Positions 1 through 11,488 of a DNA stretch of 64,000 nucleotides are shown in pieces. The notes below the pieces were generated by a model that saw only the letters and a program-made list of their open reading frames with translations, was not told the DNA's origin and made no database searches. The stretch lies in the NCBI GenBank assembly GCA_034509425.1, contig JAVTVJ010000772.1, forward strand, positions 62,001-126,000, written 5' to 3'. Position numbers and translations under genes: made by a program. Numbering within the stretch: the first letter of the stretch is position 1; each line of letters starts with the position of its first letter. This DNA comes from Eopsaltria australis. Taxonomy: Eukaryota; Chordata; Aves; Passeriformes; Petroicidae.

Positions 1-309
1 TGCCTCCACAGCCGCTATTCCAAAAGCCCACCTGAGTCCCTTTGGGCCTTTGTAATAGCCATTCCGGAGGAAGTCTATGCCCAGAATACACGGGGCCTCT
101 GGACCAGTCACAATGGGGTGTTTCTGCCACTCCTTCCCAGTTAGGCTCACCTCGGCTTTCAACAAAGTTAATTGTTGTGATCCCCCTGTCACCCCGGCAA
201 TAGAAACAGGTTCTGCCCCCACATGTCTCGATGGAATTAAGGTACACTGCGCACCAGTATCAACTAACGCTTCATATTTTTGTGGTCCTGATGTGCCAGG
301 CCATCGGAT
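1..309 (-). pseudogene. ERV aspartic protease, N-terminal part (partial)
   Basis: The minus-strand frame from 309 to the window edge is open for about 103 codons and carries the retroviral protease active-site triplet DTG (bases 253-261), in an L-V-D-T-G-A context, followed about 60 residues on by the I-L-G-I-D segment typical of the second conserved block. The family cleaves Gag and Gag-Pol as a dimer. It is in the same frame as gag. In-frame stops lie upstream at 310-312 (TGA), 370-372 (TAG) and 514-516 (TGA, the gag stop). In gammaretroviruses a single stop is read through at this junction; here there are three, so expression as a fusion is unlikely unless some are recent mutations. The open frame continues beyond position 1, so the end cannot be judged. 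Confidence 0.8.
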
Positions 310-513
310 TCACACTGTCCAAAAGACCCGGTTTTCCCGTGCCTCTTCCTGGCTAGAGGCAGGGCCCCTCTAGCTCTGGTTGTCATTTCTTTCTTGGGCG
401 TACATGGTAGAGGTCCCCTCGAGGGGGTCTAAGAGATCGTCCTCCCTTCTGTAATATCTGGCATCTCGGTCACGGGAGGCTGAGGCTACCTTCACTTTAG
501 TAGACCCCCCGCC

Positions 514-1872
514 TCAGTTAGTATTTCCCTCCTTGAGTTGCTGTACCCGTGCTGCCAGGGTAGCAGTGGGTTTCCTATGCCACTTCCTCATGTCTTCTCC
601 GTGATCACAAAGGAAGAACCACAGCTCAGATCGTGGGGTGTACCCTCTCTCCCTGGCTGGGGGGCGCTGGGCTCTGACTTTGGGGCTTGTGACTCGCACT
701 GGTGCCGCACTCATCAACCTCATCTCCTCCCTCACCTCTCTCATCATCTCCTCTCTGAGGTCTTTGACCACAGCAGAGACCTGAGCCTGCATTGGGCCAC
801 TGATCCTACTATCATAATTCCTGAGTTTGGTGGCTATGGAGCCCACTGTCTCTCGGTTGTCATCAGCATTAATTGTTGCAATGAAGATGGTGTATTGGGA
901 GGGCCCTAGCTTTGCCAGATTCCACAACATTTGCCCTGTACACTTGACCTTGTCGGGGTCATTATCATGTTGTCCATCCCTCCCAAAGAGTACCTCCAAT
1001 ATTGCCACCTCCCTCAGCTGTTGGATTCCCTCCTCAAGGGTCTTCCATGGTCTTCTATGATGATATTCCTGCATTCTCTCCCTGTTGACAAACCTCTCTC
1101 TTACACTTATTAAAAGCCGTTCCCAGAGAGACAGGGGCCCGTCATCTCTTCCAAATACCTGATCAACCCCGGAGTCCTGGGACAAGGGTCCCATCTGCCT
1201 TGCCTCAATACTATCCAGCTGCACGCCCATACCCATAAGGTCCCAGACCCGAAGTAACCAGGTTGTAAAAGGCTCACGACCCCGTCGCACAATGTCTTTT
1301 CGTAGATTACGGAGACTGTCATACCCCAGGGACTCAGTAGTGATTTCAATCCTTGGCCTCCCTACTGGTTGAGAGGGTCCTGCTTCCCCATCATTACTCA
1401 CTGGCTGCTCTGGTTTGACCTTAGTCTTCCTCTTTTCCACAGGGGCAACTGCTACTGGCTGTGGCTGCCCCTCTGATCTGACTGGAGCCTGAGCGGTTAT
1501 AACATCCCTGGGTTCCTCTGCTGCTCCATTAGACTCTCCCTCTTTGGGGTAGGGGAAGGGTTTCCTACCAGCTGGGCAAGTGTATTCCTTCAGCACTTGG
1601 CCCATTTCGCGTATCTCTTTCACCAGGACTCCCACCCAATCCGGGTGGGTTGTTTCTGAGGTGGGTTGTGGGACCAGGTCAGACTCTGTAGCAACATCCC
1701 TAGTGTCTGGGGCAATGTCAGGTTCTGGGATGGTGTCCCTAGTTTCTGGGGCCATGTCAGGTTCTGTGGCAACATCTCTAGTCTCTGGGGCCGTGTCAGG
1801 TTCTGTGGCAGCATCCCTAGTTTCCGGGGCAAGGTCAATTTCTGTGGCAGCATCCCTAGTCTTTGGGGCCAT
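514..1872 (-). CDS. gag-like ORF of the ERV, 452 codons from first ATG
   Basis: This is the longest ORF in the window. Its N-terminal ~75 residues are a run of 13-residue repeats rich in E, T, D, P and A. A proline-, lysine- and glutamate-rich linker follows. The segment from about residue 195 to 370 has the charged helical character of a Gag capsid region, including an 'SLWERLL' block. No canonical CCHC zinc knuckle is visible: near the C-terminus (residues ~415-435) there is one Cys-His segment without the right spacing. The frame is already open up to 1941 upstream of the ATG, overlapping the end of the leader ORF by about 10 bases in a -1 relation, so the true start may not be this ATG. 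Gag would form the structural core of the particle. Assignment rests on position between primer site and protease and on general character, not a search. Confidence 0.75.
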   Translation of the reverse strand: MAPKTRDAATEIDLAPETRDAATEPDTAPETRDVATEPDMAPETRDTIPEPDIAPDTRDVATESDLVPQPTSETTHPDWVGVLVKEIREMGQVLKEYTCPAGRKPFPYPKEGESNGAAEEPRDVITAQAPVRSEGQPQPVAVAPVEKRKTKVKPEQPVSNDGEAGPSQPVGRPRIEITTESLGYDSLRNLRKDIVRRGREPFTTWLLRVWDLMGMGVQLDSIEARQMGPLSQDSGVDQVFGRDDGPLSLWERLLISVRERFVNRERMQEYHHRRPWKTLEEGIQQLREVAILEVLFGRDGQHDNDPDKVKCTGQMLWNLAKLGPSQYTIFIATINADDNRETVGSIATKLRNYDSRISGPMQAQVSAVVKDLREEMMREVREEMRLMSAAPVRVTSPKVRAQRPPARERGYTPRSELWFFLCDHGEDMRKWHRKPTATLAARVQQLKEGNTN

Positions 1873-1910
1873 GTCAGGTTCTGGGGCCCCATCTCTATTG
1901 TCTGGGGTAG
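1674..1910 (-). repeat. 39-bp tandem repeat inside gag, about 6 units
   Basis: A CTAG-like anchor recurs at 1700, 1739, 1778, 1817, 1856 and 1895 (the last degenerate), exactly 39 bp apart. The unit keeps the reading frame and encodes 13 residues of the type E-T-R-D-x-A-T-E-P-D-x-A-P. Units differ by scattered substitutions, so the array is not brand new. It is a coding minisatellite that can change Gag length without frameshift. Confidence 0.93.
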
Positions 1911-1931
1911 ATGTCAGAGTGGCTATCCAAG

Positions 1932-2384
1932 TCAGAACCCCTTATCCCTGAATGCTAAATAGAGCGGGCCTATCAGCAACACCAGCCACTGTATGGTATC
2001 ATTAGCATTTAGAGAAGATTCGAACCCTTCAAAGATTGGCGGGATAGGCCCAAAGAGCTGGGTGAAGGGTTGTGAGAACATTTCTTTTGGTGTCACTTCC
2101 TTGCAGTAGGTACCATTATTAAAGTAACCCTGAAAACATGTCATTAGTGTGTGGTAGCTGTGAATCTACATGCCTGCCTTCCAGAGGAAGTTGAAAATCC
2201 ATGAATTCCTCACCTTATTGACCCATGACACAAACTGTATAACAGCCACCATAGCCTTAGTTATAGGGCCCATGTTTAGATACAGGGCTGCAAATGGGAG
2301 AGAAACAGCTGTGACCACTTGCCATACGAACCGGAATAAGCTAGACCACATGGTGCAACCTAATGAGGTTTCTATATCCAGCAC
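1932..2384 (-). pseudogene. ERV leader ORF upstream of gag, one in-frame stop
   Basis: Two open stretches (2384-2166 and 2144-1932) lie in the same minus-strand frame and are divided by a single TAG at 2166-2168. Together they span about 150 codons between the primer site and gag. The N-terminal half is hydrophobic, with an aromatic and valine/alanine-rich stretch that could form one or two membrane segments; the C-terminal half has another hydrophobic stretch before the stop at 1932-1934. The frame is not the gag frame; it overlaps gag's open frame (-1) at its end. It could be a pre-Gag leader protein or an N-terminal extension of Gag. I do not know its function. Confidence 0.6.
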
Positions 2385-2438
2385 ACAAAAACTGCGTTAC
2401 TCAAGAACTGTTAACCTTCTCCCCCTCGATGCCCTCGT

Positions 2439-2456
2439 GCCTCACGTTGGGCTCCA
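2439..2456 (-). promoter_or_regulatory. Retroviral primer binding site, tRNA-Lys-like
   Basis: Six bases inside the LTR end, the minus strand reads TGGAGCCCAACGTGAGGC. This matches the known Lys-1,2 primer site (TGGCGCCCAACGTGGGGC) at 16 of 18 positions. It marks the start of minus-strand DNA synthesis and fixes the LTR boundary. Confidence 0.85.
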
Positions 2457-2461
2457 AAATC

Positions 2462-3358
2462 TGTCTAGGTTTGAAGGACAGGTGTCTGTTAAGGAAGGCA
2501 GGAGCCTCCCTTGGAATGGGAAACTGTAACCCCTCTCCCTCCGAGTTATTATAAATTTGAAATCAAGAGGCTCTCAGGCAAAGATAAGGGAATAGGAATA
2601 ACAGTTCTTTACTACTATCTAAAACAAGGATAACAAATAACAACAACTATAACGTTGACCAACAAACAGAACCAGAAACCCAGTGGCAGCCTGCTCGGCT
2701 TCAGGCACCTTTTCCCTTTGGTGCAGTTCCAGTCACAGCCTGCAGGGGGCGCTCTGGGTGTGGTGATTTCCCGGTGGCTGCAGGGGCGCTCCGGCGTGAG
2801 CTCAGGTACCACACGGCAAATGGCGACTGCCCGAAGCATGGAGGGATGGAGGAGAGCCCTTGCTCCACAGACTCTCGGGAGGGGAGGGGCAGCTGGTGTC
2901 GGTGCCGCAGCAGGATCCCCGGACACAGGGAGCTGGGATGGTAAGGGGTCTCCACGTGCAGGGAAAAACCCCGCTACAATGTAGCGGAGAAAACTCAGAG
3001 CAGGCTGGTGGCAGGCAGGTCGGCTCTGGATGGGGCAGAGGGCAGAGACTCACAGCAGACAGACCGGCAGCTCCGCGCTGGTTTTTCAGGGGGCTGTGGG
3101 TTCAGCAGACAGCAGCTCCGACCGTCCAGCTCCGAGGGTCCCGAGCAAGAGAGCGTGACCTCCCCCCTGCCCTTGCTTTTCAGTCTCTCCAAATCTCGCG
3201 TTGCCCGGCTCTGCTTCCATGAGGGGCAATTTTGCCCCACCCTGCCAAGGAGAAAGGCTACAGCCTTGTGCTTTGTTTCTCTTAAGTACCCAGTCATTTG
3301 TGTCTTAGCAACCCATGGGAGAAAAATTCCTGAGGAAAAGAACTAGATCTAACCTTCA
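2462..3358 (-). mobile_element. 5' LTR of the ERV (897 bp)
   Basis: On the minus strand the LTR runs from TG (3358) to CA (2462), followed by the primer site. It aligns over its length with the plus-strand solo LTR at 32,502-33,485; both share the block around the conserved 'TTCTCCCATGGG' near the 5' end, a GC-rich centre and an AGTAAA-type poly(A) signal (2608-2613 here). Its flank at 3359-3364 is ACAGAC; the matching duplication should lie beyond the left edge. Confidence 0.88.
2739..2794 (+). promoter_or_regulatory. Two CTCF-like motifs in the ERV LTR
   Basis: Plus-strand CCTGCAGGGGGCGCTC at 2739-2754 and a second, weaker GCTGCAGGGGCGCTCC near 2777-2792 resemble the core of the vertebrate CTCF motif (CCASYAGRGGGCRC-type). 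The first is conserved at the matching place in the solo LTR at 33 kb. Binding is inferred only from the motif. Confidence 0.4.
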
Positions 3359-6300
3359 ACAGACAGTTTCATGGCTTTGCTGCTACTTGAAGGTGGTTTT
3401 ACTTTGGAGCCCTGCAAGGCAGTTGCAGGCAGCGAATCTGGCAGTCCAGAGCTCAGAGCATGCTGCTTCAAGTTAGCTGAAGCACAGTGGGGATGTTTCT
3501 TCTACTCAAATAGGTTAATCCATTACTGTGCTGTCCCAGTGCCTCTGTGAATGCTCAACCTATGCTCCCCTAGTATAAATCTTGCTTGTTATTTGAACTG
3601 GTCACCTTACATATTTTGTTTGATGTCAGCCCCAGCTTTTTGTATCTCCCTGTCAAGTGTATCTAAGAAGATCAATGATAGAAATAGGTCTTGTGGTTTC
3701 CTATTTGCTAGGGAGTGTGCAAATACGTTCCATTTACAGTAACATTCTCTGCATTTTGCAAAGACTTTATGATCAATTAGCTATGGATATGAGACCATCT
3801 TATGCTCTATGACTCTTTGTGATCATGTGATTCAATATTGAAGGCTGTTAAAAACACAATCAGAAAGACTGGGGAGCAGATTTCTGTATGATAAGAGAAA
3901 GGGATGTCAGAAAAAAATGTCAGATAGTTTTATAGATAGGAGTGTAGATCTATATATATATATCTCCACCAATTAAATAGAAGAAGTGTTTATGGTAGGT
4001 TGATTTTATTTATTGTGTAGACAAACTTGACAAACACATATTGGATACTGGGACTGACAAAAAGGGCAGAAGTGATAGCAATGATAAAGCAGGGGTGTAT
4101 TGAATTTTCTAATGGCCTAAATGATATTGGTATCCATTTGCCCCAGCAGAATGAGAATCTAAGTATTTGTGGTCTGCACATTTCGCATATAAAAAGATTC
4201 AGTTTTGGTGCATCGTGGTTCAGCCAACAAACATCTTTTTTTCTTTTCTCCATGTATCTTAGTTCTCATGCACACTTACAACACTCAGTCCTACAATCTT
4301 AACATGCATGGAAAGACACACGCATGTAGATTTCATAAGTATCAATAAATTCTGAGCTTATTGGTATAATTGTGTGATATGACTGTAGTTGCAAGACAGG
4401 AACTGAATTTTCTCTAGTCGCTTAGTGCAGATGACAATTTTCCATAATCCAAATGTTTTTTCTGGCACTTACCATCTCCTAGAAAATCCTCATGACCTAT
4501 ACTGTAGGGAAAAAAGAAAAAAACAAACCAGAAACTTAAAGAAAACCATGATTTTGAAGGGAGCAAACACTTCTTTCCTATACTACTAAGGAAAAGTTTA
4601 CATGCTTTTGTTTTTTTCAAAATATATGACTTTTTTTGGAGGGAGAAATTGATCTTTCTCATGAAATTAGGAGATGTATGTTGAGAGCTGGGATGTGTGG
4701 ACGTAGTGGCTCTTCTGTGTAGTTATCTAATTTTTGTTCTGAGAATGTTACACAAAGTCAGGCACTCACTAATCCAGCAAAGGACCCACTCCCAAAGAAA
4801 ATTCCATCTTTTAACATGCAATCAGTTCTGTGGCTCACACAGGGAAATAACTTATGCCTGGATTTTTTTTTTTTCCATGCACATTTGTCTATTTGGCTGC
4901 TCCTTCAGTCTTTGAACAAGTGCTGTTTTGCAGTCAATGGTGAATCTCACCCCATCATTCTAATAATATTGGAAATATTTCTTGAATGGAATGTTTGGAT
5001 TTGCATCTGGGTTTTTATTAATGTGACCTGAGTGAAAGCCTCTTGTATGGTTGTGTTATGTGACTGGCAGGTGAGTGTCCACCTGAAATGTAGGTGGGAG
5101 CTTTGTTTGGGGTGGCAGGGACCACTGACCTCTGCTTGCAGCCATGGAGTGTGGGATGAGCTATCCCCAGGGGAAGACTGAGAAGGCAGTGACCAAACGT
5201 GTCCTTTGTTCCTGGCAGGCACCCAGGAAGGTGAGAATAGCAATGACCAGGAACAACGTATCTGCTATTGGGTTTTAGGAGAGAGCATTTGGGAGCAGGG
5301 AGCCATAAAAAAAGTCTCTGAGAAGCATTTCTGGACGGAGGGAGCTCAGCCATGCATCCAGGGGCTTTGTCACAAACTGCTAGGCACTTATCTGCTGCCA
5401 CACCAGCAATGCTGGGGAAGCCTCCAGGAGCCCCACTGCTGCAGCCACCTTGCTGGAGGGGCTCAGGGCATCAGCCAGGTTCAGCCTTGCTCACACAAAA
5501 TGCTTGTGAGTATTCCAGTGTTGCTCCTCTTCATTGTTCCACTGTTAAATAAATAGTCTTCCCAAATTTAAAAAAAAAAAGGAAATTTTGCAGAAATTTA
5601 ATATTCAGATTTCCTTTTGAATATGTATCTGTACAATTCTGTTGTACATTGAGCAGTTATTAAAACCAAAATGACCAATAAATAATGTTTCTGGCTTCTA
5701 ACTGTTTAGTGGGGCAGAAAATGATTGGGAAACTGATTTCTTCAGTGAACAAAGGAGTTAAACTATTTAATTTACCTAAATGAATGAACACTGATGGAAT
5801 TTTCCTGTCATCTATTACTTTTACTAAAGAGACCTCTAAAAATGATTGTAACAGTTCTGTCCCTTCCATGCCATCTAAGGGTCAGACTGTGAATGTCATA
5901 TATTGAGAAACAGTTGCTGCTATAATTAATATGACTGACATTTAATTGGTGTAACCTCACTGGCATTATTTTCATGACTACTGAAGGATCGGTCAAAGAT
6001 TTTAGCCTGCTGTATTAGATCCTTTTTATTTCAATTTTCAGATGCTCTCACAAGTGAACGGTGTAACAGCCTCAAAACCAGAGCATTGCTGACTACACAT
6101 TAGTAGTTATTTAATATGAGGGCTATTGTGGAGCTCTGACTTATAGGAAGAACTGCTGTTCAACCTAATTATTACAGATTATTAGATTAATTTTTTTAAT
6201 TGAGTAGCCTAATAAAAGTAGACCCCCTACTAGCAGTTAGGACGACTTTATCTTGTATTCCTTCTCCACTGCCCCTGTGCAGAATTGCTGAGGAAGAGGA

Positions 6301-7875
6301 GGAGGAGAAGAACTGTTCAAAGTGGTCACTGCGCTTGTATCAGTTGGCAGCTTTGAGGGGTAGTCTGAAAATACCATGTTTTGACAGATTTTTAAAGCAT
6401 TTTGCCCCCTGTTTTGGGAGATGATGGATGTGGCATACAGATGACCTTAACACATGGCCGCACGCTAATATTCAGAACCGTGCTTTTGTCTGTCTGCCAC
6501 AATGGCTGTCGTTAAGAAAGCTGAGTTTGCCAATATGCCCCCCTGTCCCAGCACTGCATCCTTCCTGATTGGGCACCAGGAAGCATCATGTGCCTTTGAC
6601 TGGAATGACATGGAAGATGTATGGTCTGAGTGCTGTCCTCAGCACCACTGCTGTGATGCGAAGAAAACCATGCTGACCCAAACAGACCTGTGCTCAAACA
6701 ATGTCACACCAAATGAAGACAACATATTGGGAAGAAAAATACTTGTAAACTGTGTGTGCTGGAAGATGTATTGGCCAGGCAGCCATAGGGCAATCTTTGA
6801 ACTATTGAAATCTTTAGAAATATTGTTTAGTTCTTGAACAATACTTACAAACCTAATTAATCAAGCATAGATGGTTATTTTCACTCTTTACATACTGCTT
6901 CATTTTGGGACAAGAATAGGGCTGTCACATTTATTTTGCTGACCACTTCGCAGGTGCTTGCTGGCAAAACCAGAGTTTGAGCATACATTTCCACATCAAT
7001 CCTCAAATAACAGACTTAAGAGAGCTCCTGGCCTTCTCCTAACCCTTAATATGCTTCAAAACTTCCTGAGTGTTTCCATTTTTCTGTTTGTGCATGTCTT
7101 GGGCTACAACATCTCATTTTCTTTTTGGTTTGATGTCACCAGAACAGTATTTTAAACCTGATTGAAATCAATGAGTGATGGAGCAGCTAATGGTGTAATT
7201 TTAATGTCAAATCAATTGTATATGTTCCTCTCAAGAGATGTGTGGATAAGAAGTTCCATGTAAGACCTGTTATTACTGGTTTTTTTCTTAAAGCTTCTAC
7301 TACAATCTTGTGGAAGCTCTTAGGAAATGCTCTTATCATGAATTCCTCTTGAATTGCACATAAGTTGAGGACTTCAATCTCTGACCAAAACTCAGATTCT
7401 TTGGATCCACCATCATACTGAATTCTAGATTCTGGTATCTCTACATTTAGATTATTGTTTTTATAATAAATGTTTACTCGTTTCAATTTTTTTTACACAT
7501 ATCATGTGGCCAAAGACACCTAGAGTACTTAAAATAAATAACTCCTCTTTTTAATTTTTTTTAAAAAGTTAGCGTTATCTTCAGTAAGGCTTGAAACTAA
7601 ATTTTACAGGCAGTAAACAATTTATGAAAATGTTAAAAACTGTAAAATTTACCTTAAGTTAAAATATGCAGCAAGAACCATAAAATATTGCCTCTTGTTA
7701 TAATTAAAATTACTGAAGCAGCAGTTTAATAGTTTAATTCCAATTGTTTAAATAAATTTAATACAAATTATTATTTTATACATATTTTAATGTAATATAT
7801 AGTAGTATATTTTATTGTATTGTAATATAATGTAATAAAATATTATATCACACCAAACACGGAGTAATTCCTGGG
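3359..7875. other. AT-rich non-coding stretch, no gene seen
   Basis: Open frames here are short, lack supporting splice structure and match nothing I recognise. Minor items are a short (TA)n run near 3950-3964 and, at 5548-5580, AATAAA followed 16 bases later by eleven A residues, which looks like the 3' end of a polyadenylated sequence. The last ~400 bases are very AT-rich. Confidence 0.6.
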
Positions 7876-7950
7876 AATGTCCTGTGCCAGCAGGTGGACT
7901 TCAGTGATCCTTGTAAGTTCCTTCCAACTCAGAATATTATATGATTCTAT
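7876..7950 (+). mobile_element. CR1 LINE 3' tail fragment
   Basis: The segment carries the CR1 3' UTR signature: a 'gatccttgt...ttccttccaactcag' block followed by a variant of the ATTCTATGATTCTAT terminal repeat. It is a heavily 5'-truncated copy, as is usual for avian CR1. Confidence 0.85.
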
Positions 7951-10900
7951 AGCTAGAATATTGTAGTTTAATACAAATTACTATTCTTATATGCATTGTA
8001 GCATAATATTCACACTAATATGTTCCGGTGGTCTGCTAAAATAAGCTATGATTCAAAAGAAATGGTATTTTAAATCTAATCTTGGCCTTGACTTTAAATG
8101 AAGCCAGGGTTAAAAGCATGTGTTCAAACTGCCTTCAGAGACAATATTTTCCTAATTAAGAGATTAATTACTACAGGACTGGGAATCCTTAAGCACATTC
8201 TTCAATATATTTGAAGGCACTGCAGTGAGATATGCCCAGAAAATATGGAACTGTTGAATGCACTCAGGAACTTTTCTGCAGTTCTAAGAGCACATAGTGA
8301 TTAATATAAACTACATGTTTGCTACGCCTTTTTTGAAAGCACTGGTTTTAGCCTGCCCCCCTAGTAATATAATGCATGTATGTTGAACGTAATAAACTAT
8401 CCATACAAAAGCATGTCCCTCCCAGTCAGGTTTGAGGTGGTGTGGGAAAATATTCAGCCGTTGCTTGTCAAGGTCTAATGCACAGGAAACAGGAGTGTTC
8501 ACTGCTAAAAATCTTCCCATTTTCAGAAATTAGTTGAAGTCATACAAACCCCCTGTTTTGATCAGGCTTGAAACACTCAACTCATCCAAAATTAAAAGCA
8601 AATAGAAAAAAACCAGAGTGGGTGGGGAGTTAAACTGTTGGCAGCAAATGATCTAAATGAGGAGAAGGCAAATAAAATGAACATATGTAATCTATGATTC
8701 TGTCTGGATCTTCAGGGTTTCTGCATCAACCTGATTATTCAGTAAGGGTAGCTGTGTGGATATATGGGCTAATCTTAAACATTCTGAGCTGCTGGATTGA
8801 AGCAGGCAGCATTTCTGCCTCCCAGAACTCAGAAATCCCCTCTTGGCATCTAGGAATTCAGGATCTTTTGTCTATAAATACTGGAAAGGCAGTGTTTTCA
8901 TGTAAAAGGGAAGATAGTTACTAGCCTTAGATTAGTGGTTGTTGCTCTGCTTTGTAATGTTTGGGGTTTTTTTTCTCCATTTGTTTCACTCTGTTTTAGA
9001 GATGACACACAGGTTGTGCCATTGTGGCGTTTCCAAGTCATCTCCACCCAGGGGGTCTTCCCTACTGGGCTGAGAACAAGGAAGGATCCAAATCTCCTTA
9101 TATCCTGTGGGCCAACAGAGACACTGGATGAAAATGCTGCTGCATTCGGTGCAACATCAAAGCTTCAGGAGTCTGTGGCTTGGTGGGAGCAGAGGTGAGC
9201 TGCTCCAGATGGGCTGTGGTGGGGGCATTGCCCAGGTTAATCAGCTGCGAGAGAGCATCTGCTGGGCCAAGGACATATTGGTTCTGTGTTAGCTCTCTCC
9301 TCCTTCCCTGAATGGACTCATTTTCTCTTTCAATCTCATCTTCAGCAGCACCAAACCAAGCCTGTTTGATATTTCTTTATATCAGCTAATACTCTGTAGC
9401 GTATTTCAGAAAACAGTAACCCCATTCATCACATTTTAAATGCAAATGAAATACCTATTTTTAGAGTGCATTTTCCAAAGCTTGGAGCACCTCTCCCTTT
9501 CCTCCAACATCAATTTAAATACTGATTACACTGGAAAATGAGAATTTATATCATAAGGAAGCTGATATTGAGGTTAATGGAAAAGAAGAGGAGCTGAGCT
9601 GTAACCCTCAACAGTTTAATTGTGAGACATTACTCTGGCTGTTCAATGGCATAAGATGTTCAGGTCCCAGTGACCTTATGAGTCAAATGATGTTTTGATC
9701 ACCATCTCAGTATATCCACCTTCAGGTGAGGATGGACGTGACTTTCTGGCCCCACTATGGTAGGAAGACGGTCTTCCTTTGTGTCAGGTGGTCTACAGGC
9801 ACTATTTCATCAACCTCCACCACTTGCAAACCTTCTTCCCTCACCAGTTGCACAGGTTTTGTGTATTTCTGTATCCCTGCAGGGAGAATAATAAGTATTT
9901 GTTTCTTTGTGTGTGCATGTCTATATGTCATAGTTGCTGAGCTAAATCCTCAGTTATATTTATTTTCCCATAAAATTGCTCAGCTTTTTCCATGTTTGCC
10001 GGTGTCCTCAGCCATGGGTGAGGAAGGGGGTAGGAGCAGCATCCAAACCTGCCAACCTGAGCGTCATACAGTCTGTGTCTCTGGGTGGCCGAGGGTGGTG
10101 GCACTGCTGGCAGCCCCAGAAGCCCCAGTTTCCATGGCAGTGAAGACATTCTCCAGCCTTTTTCATATTCCACAAAAAAAAAAAAAAAAAAAAAAAAAAA
10201 AGAAAAGCTCAGGGCAAATACCTTCTTTTGCAGAAATTTGGCATGATCGTCTTCTTCACTGCTTGCCTGTTCTTCCACCCATCTTGCCACAAAGGGGTTA
10301 ATAAATGTTTACTTTTTTCTTGTTTCCATATGGTTTGTTCACAGGCTTTTGCCTGTAGGTGTACGAATGCTCACTTGCATTGACTGCTGTGAGGGAATTG
10401 TTCTACTAATGCTGGCCATCTTCAAATCAATGCCTGCACATAACAACAGAAAGTGCCTCAGATGTGGTGGTTTCCACAGGACTATTGTTAGGCTTTTGTT
10501 AAACATTTTTGAACCTAATAAATAATGTCAAAAGTCTCTATCCTAGCCAAAAATGTTCCCTTTGAAACAGTTCTAATAGTATTTTTGTTCTGCAATGTCT
10601 CCCAGTGTTGTGAAGAATTTGTGCCTCACAATAGGAATCTGGTATATCACGTGCCGCTTTTCCTTTTTTTTTAAATTTATTTTAAGATATGACCCCGTCT
10701 TTCCTGAGCAGGCATTCCTAATTCTTTACATAAATGTTGTTTTTTCTTGTATAACTGTACCACTTGGAACTTCAGTGCTGTAAATGCTACTAAATTTCAC
10801 GAACTATAGGAAGTACAAATCTTAATAATGATGGAATGAAGGGGAGGCAAGCAAATCATTGAACTTAATTATAGGCTATTTCAGTGAACCTCATTTGTCT

Positions 10901-11482
10901 TTTGTTGCATAACTCATAATTATATCTAAAGTAAGGTTTTAACAATTGATTTATGCACTGAAAAGCAATGATAACAATGGTCAAAGATGATCACAGTAGT
11001 CCCCTCTGGCCATAATATCTATTAATCTAGACCGTAATGACTATTTATTCTGGTAAAAACTCTAATTGGAGACTGTCTGTGATTCATTATACCTTATATA
11101 GCACATATTAGCAGTGCATTTCATCTGTCCTTAATATGAAGTATAATTTGTGGATAATATCCCCATTTCAGTGGTGCAGTAGTGTGTAGCAAATCAAGCT
11201 GGAAGAAACATATTTCCTAGACATATTTTATTTCTGTGCATTTTACTTTGCTTATTTTAATTGGGCTCTGGGCAAAAATGTCAAAACCCACATTTCTCTG
11301 CATTCTTTTTCTCTGTGGCACCAAAGCTGTTGGTGCTATCTGTATTTTAAAAAGTGTTTATACTGTGGGGCTTTATTTAGTTATCTCATTTTAGCTTAGA
11401 GATAAAAGAGACACTCTAGCTTGTTTTTTCACTATGGTAGAAGTAAATATTAGATCTACAGTTGGAACTGCTTATTCATGAT
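7951..11482. other. Non-coding stretch, no gene seen
   Basis: Mostly AT-rich. The longest frame (9726-10301) is not credible because its C-terminal part translates the A28 run. A moderately GC-richer part at 9000-9300 has an acceptor-like polypyrimidine-AG at about 9000 and a gtgagc donor-like site at about 9195; it could be a non-coding exon but nothing supports expression. Confidence 0.55.
10174..10201 (+). repeat. A28 homopolymer
   Basis: An uninterrupted run of 28 A. I could not see a retroposed transcript upstream or flanking direct repeats, so it may be a simple repeat rather than an insertion tail. Confidence 0.95.
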
Positions 11483-11488
11483 GTTATG

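Larger units (their letters stand above)
1..3358 (-). mobile_element. Endogenous retrovirus, 5' part, cut by window edge
   Basis: Read on the minus strand the order is LTR (3358 to 2462), primer binding site, leader ORF, gag-like ORF, then an aspartic protease frame running off position 1. Polymerase, envelope and the 3' LTR would lie left of the window. The LTR is related to the solo LTR at 32,502-33,485. The gag frame is open but the leader has one in-frame stop and three stops separate gag from protease, so this copy looks defective or partly dependent on readthrough. Class is uncertain: the primer site is Lys-like (typical of ERVK), whereas gag and protease sharing one frame is a gammaretrovirus-like trait. 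Confidence 0.9.

Noticed and set aside
595..640. Zinc knuckle in the gag C-terminus
   Set aside because: One Cys and nearby His are present but the CX2CX4HX4C spacing is not met, so I do not call a CCHC motif.
1580..1951. Plus-strand ORF with Ser/Gly/Val repeats
   Set aside because: It is the antisense shadow of the 39-bp repeat array in gag.
9726..10301. 191-codon plus-strand ORF
   Set aside because: Its C-terminal part translates the A28 run into poly-lysine and nothing else in it is recognisable; the frame is a by-product of the homopolymer.
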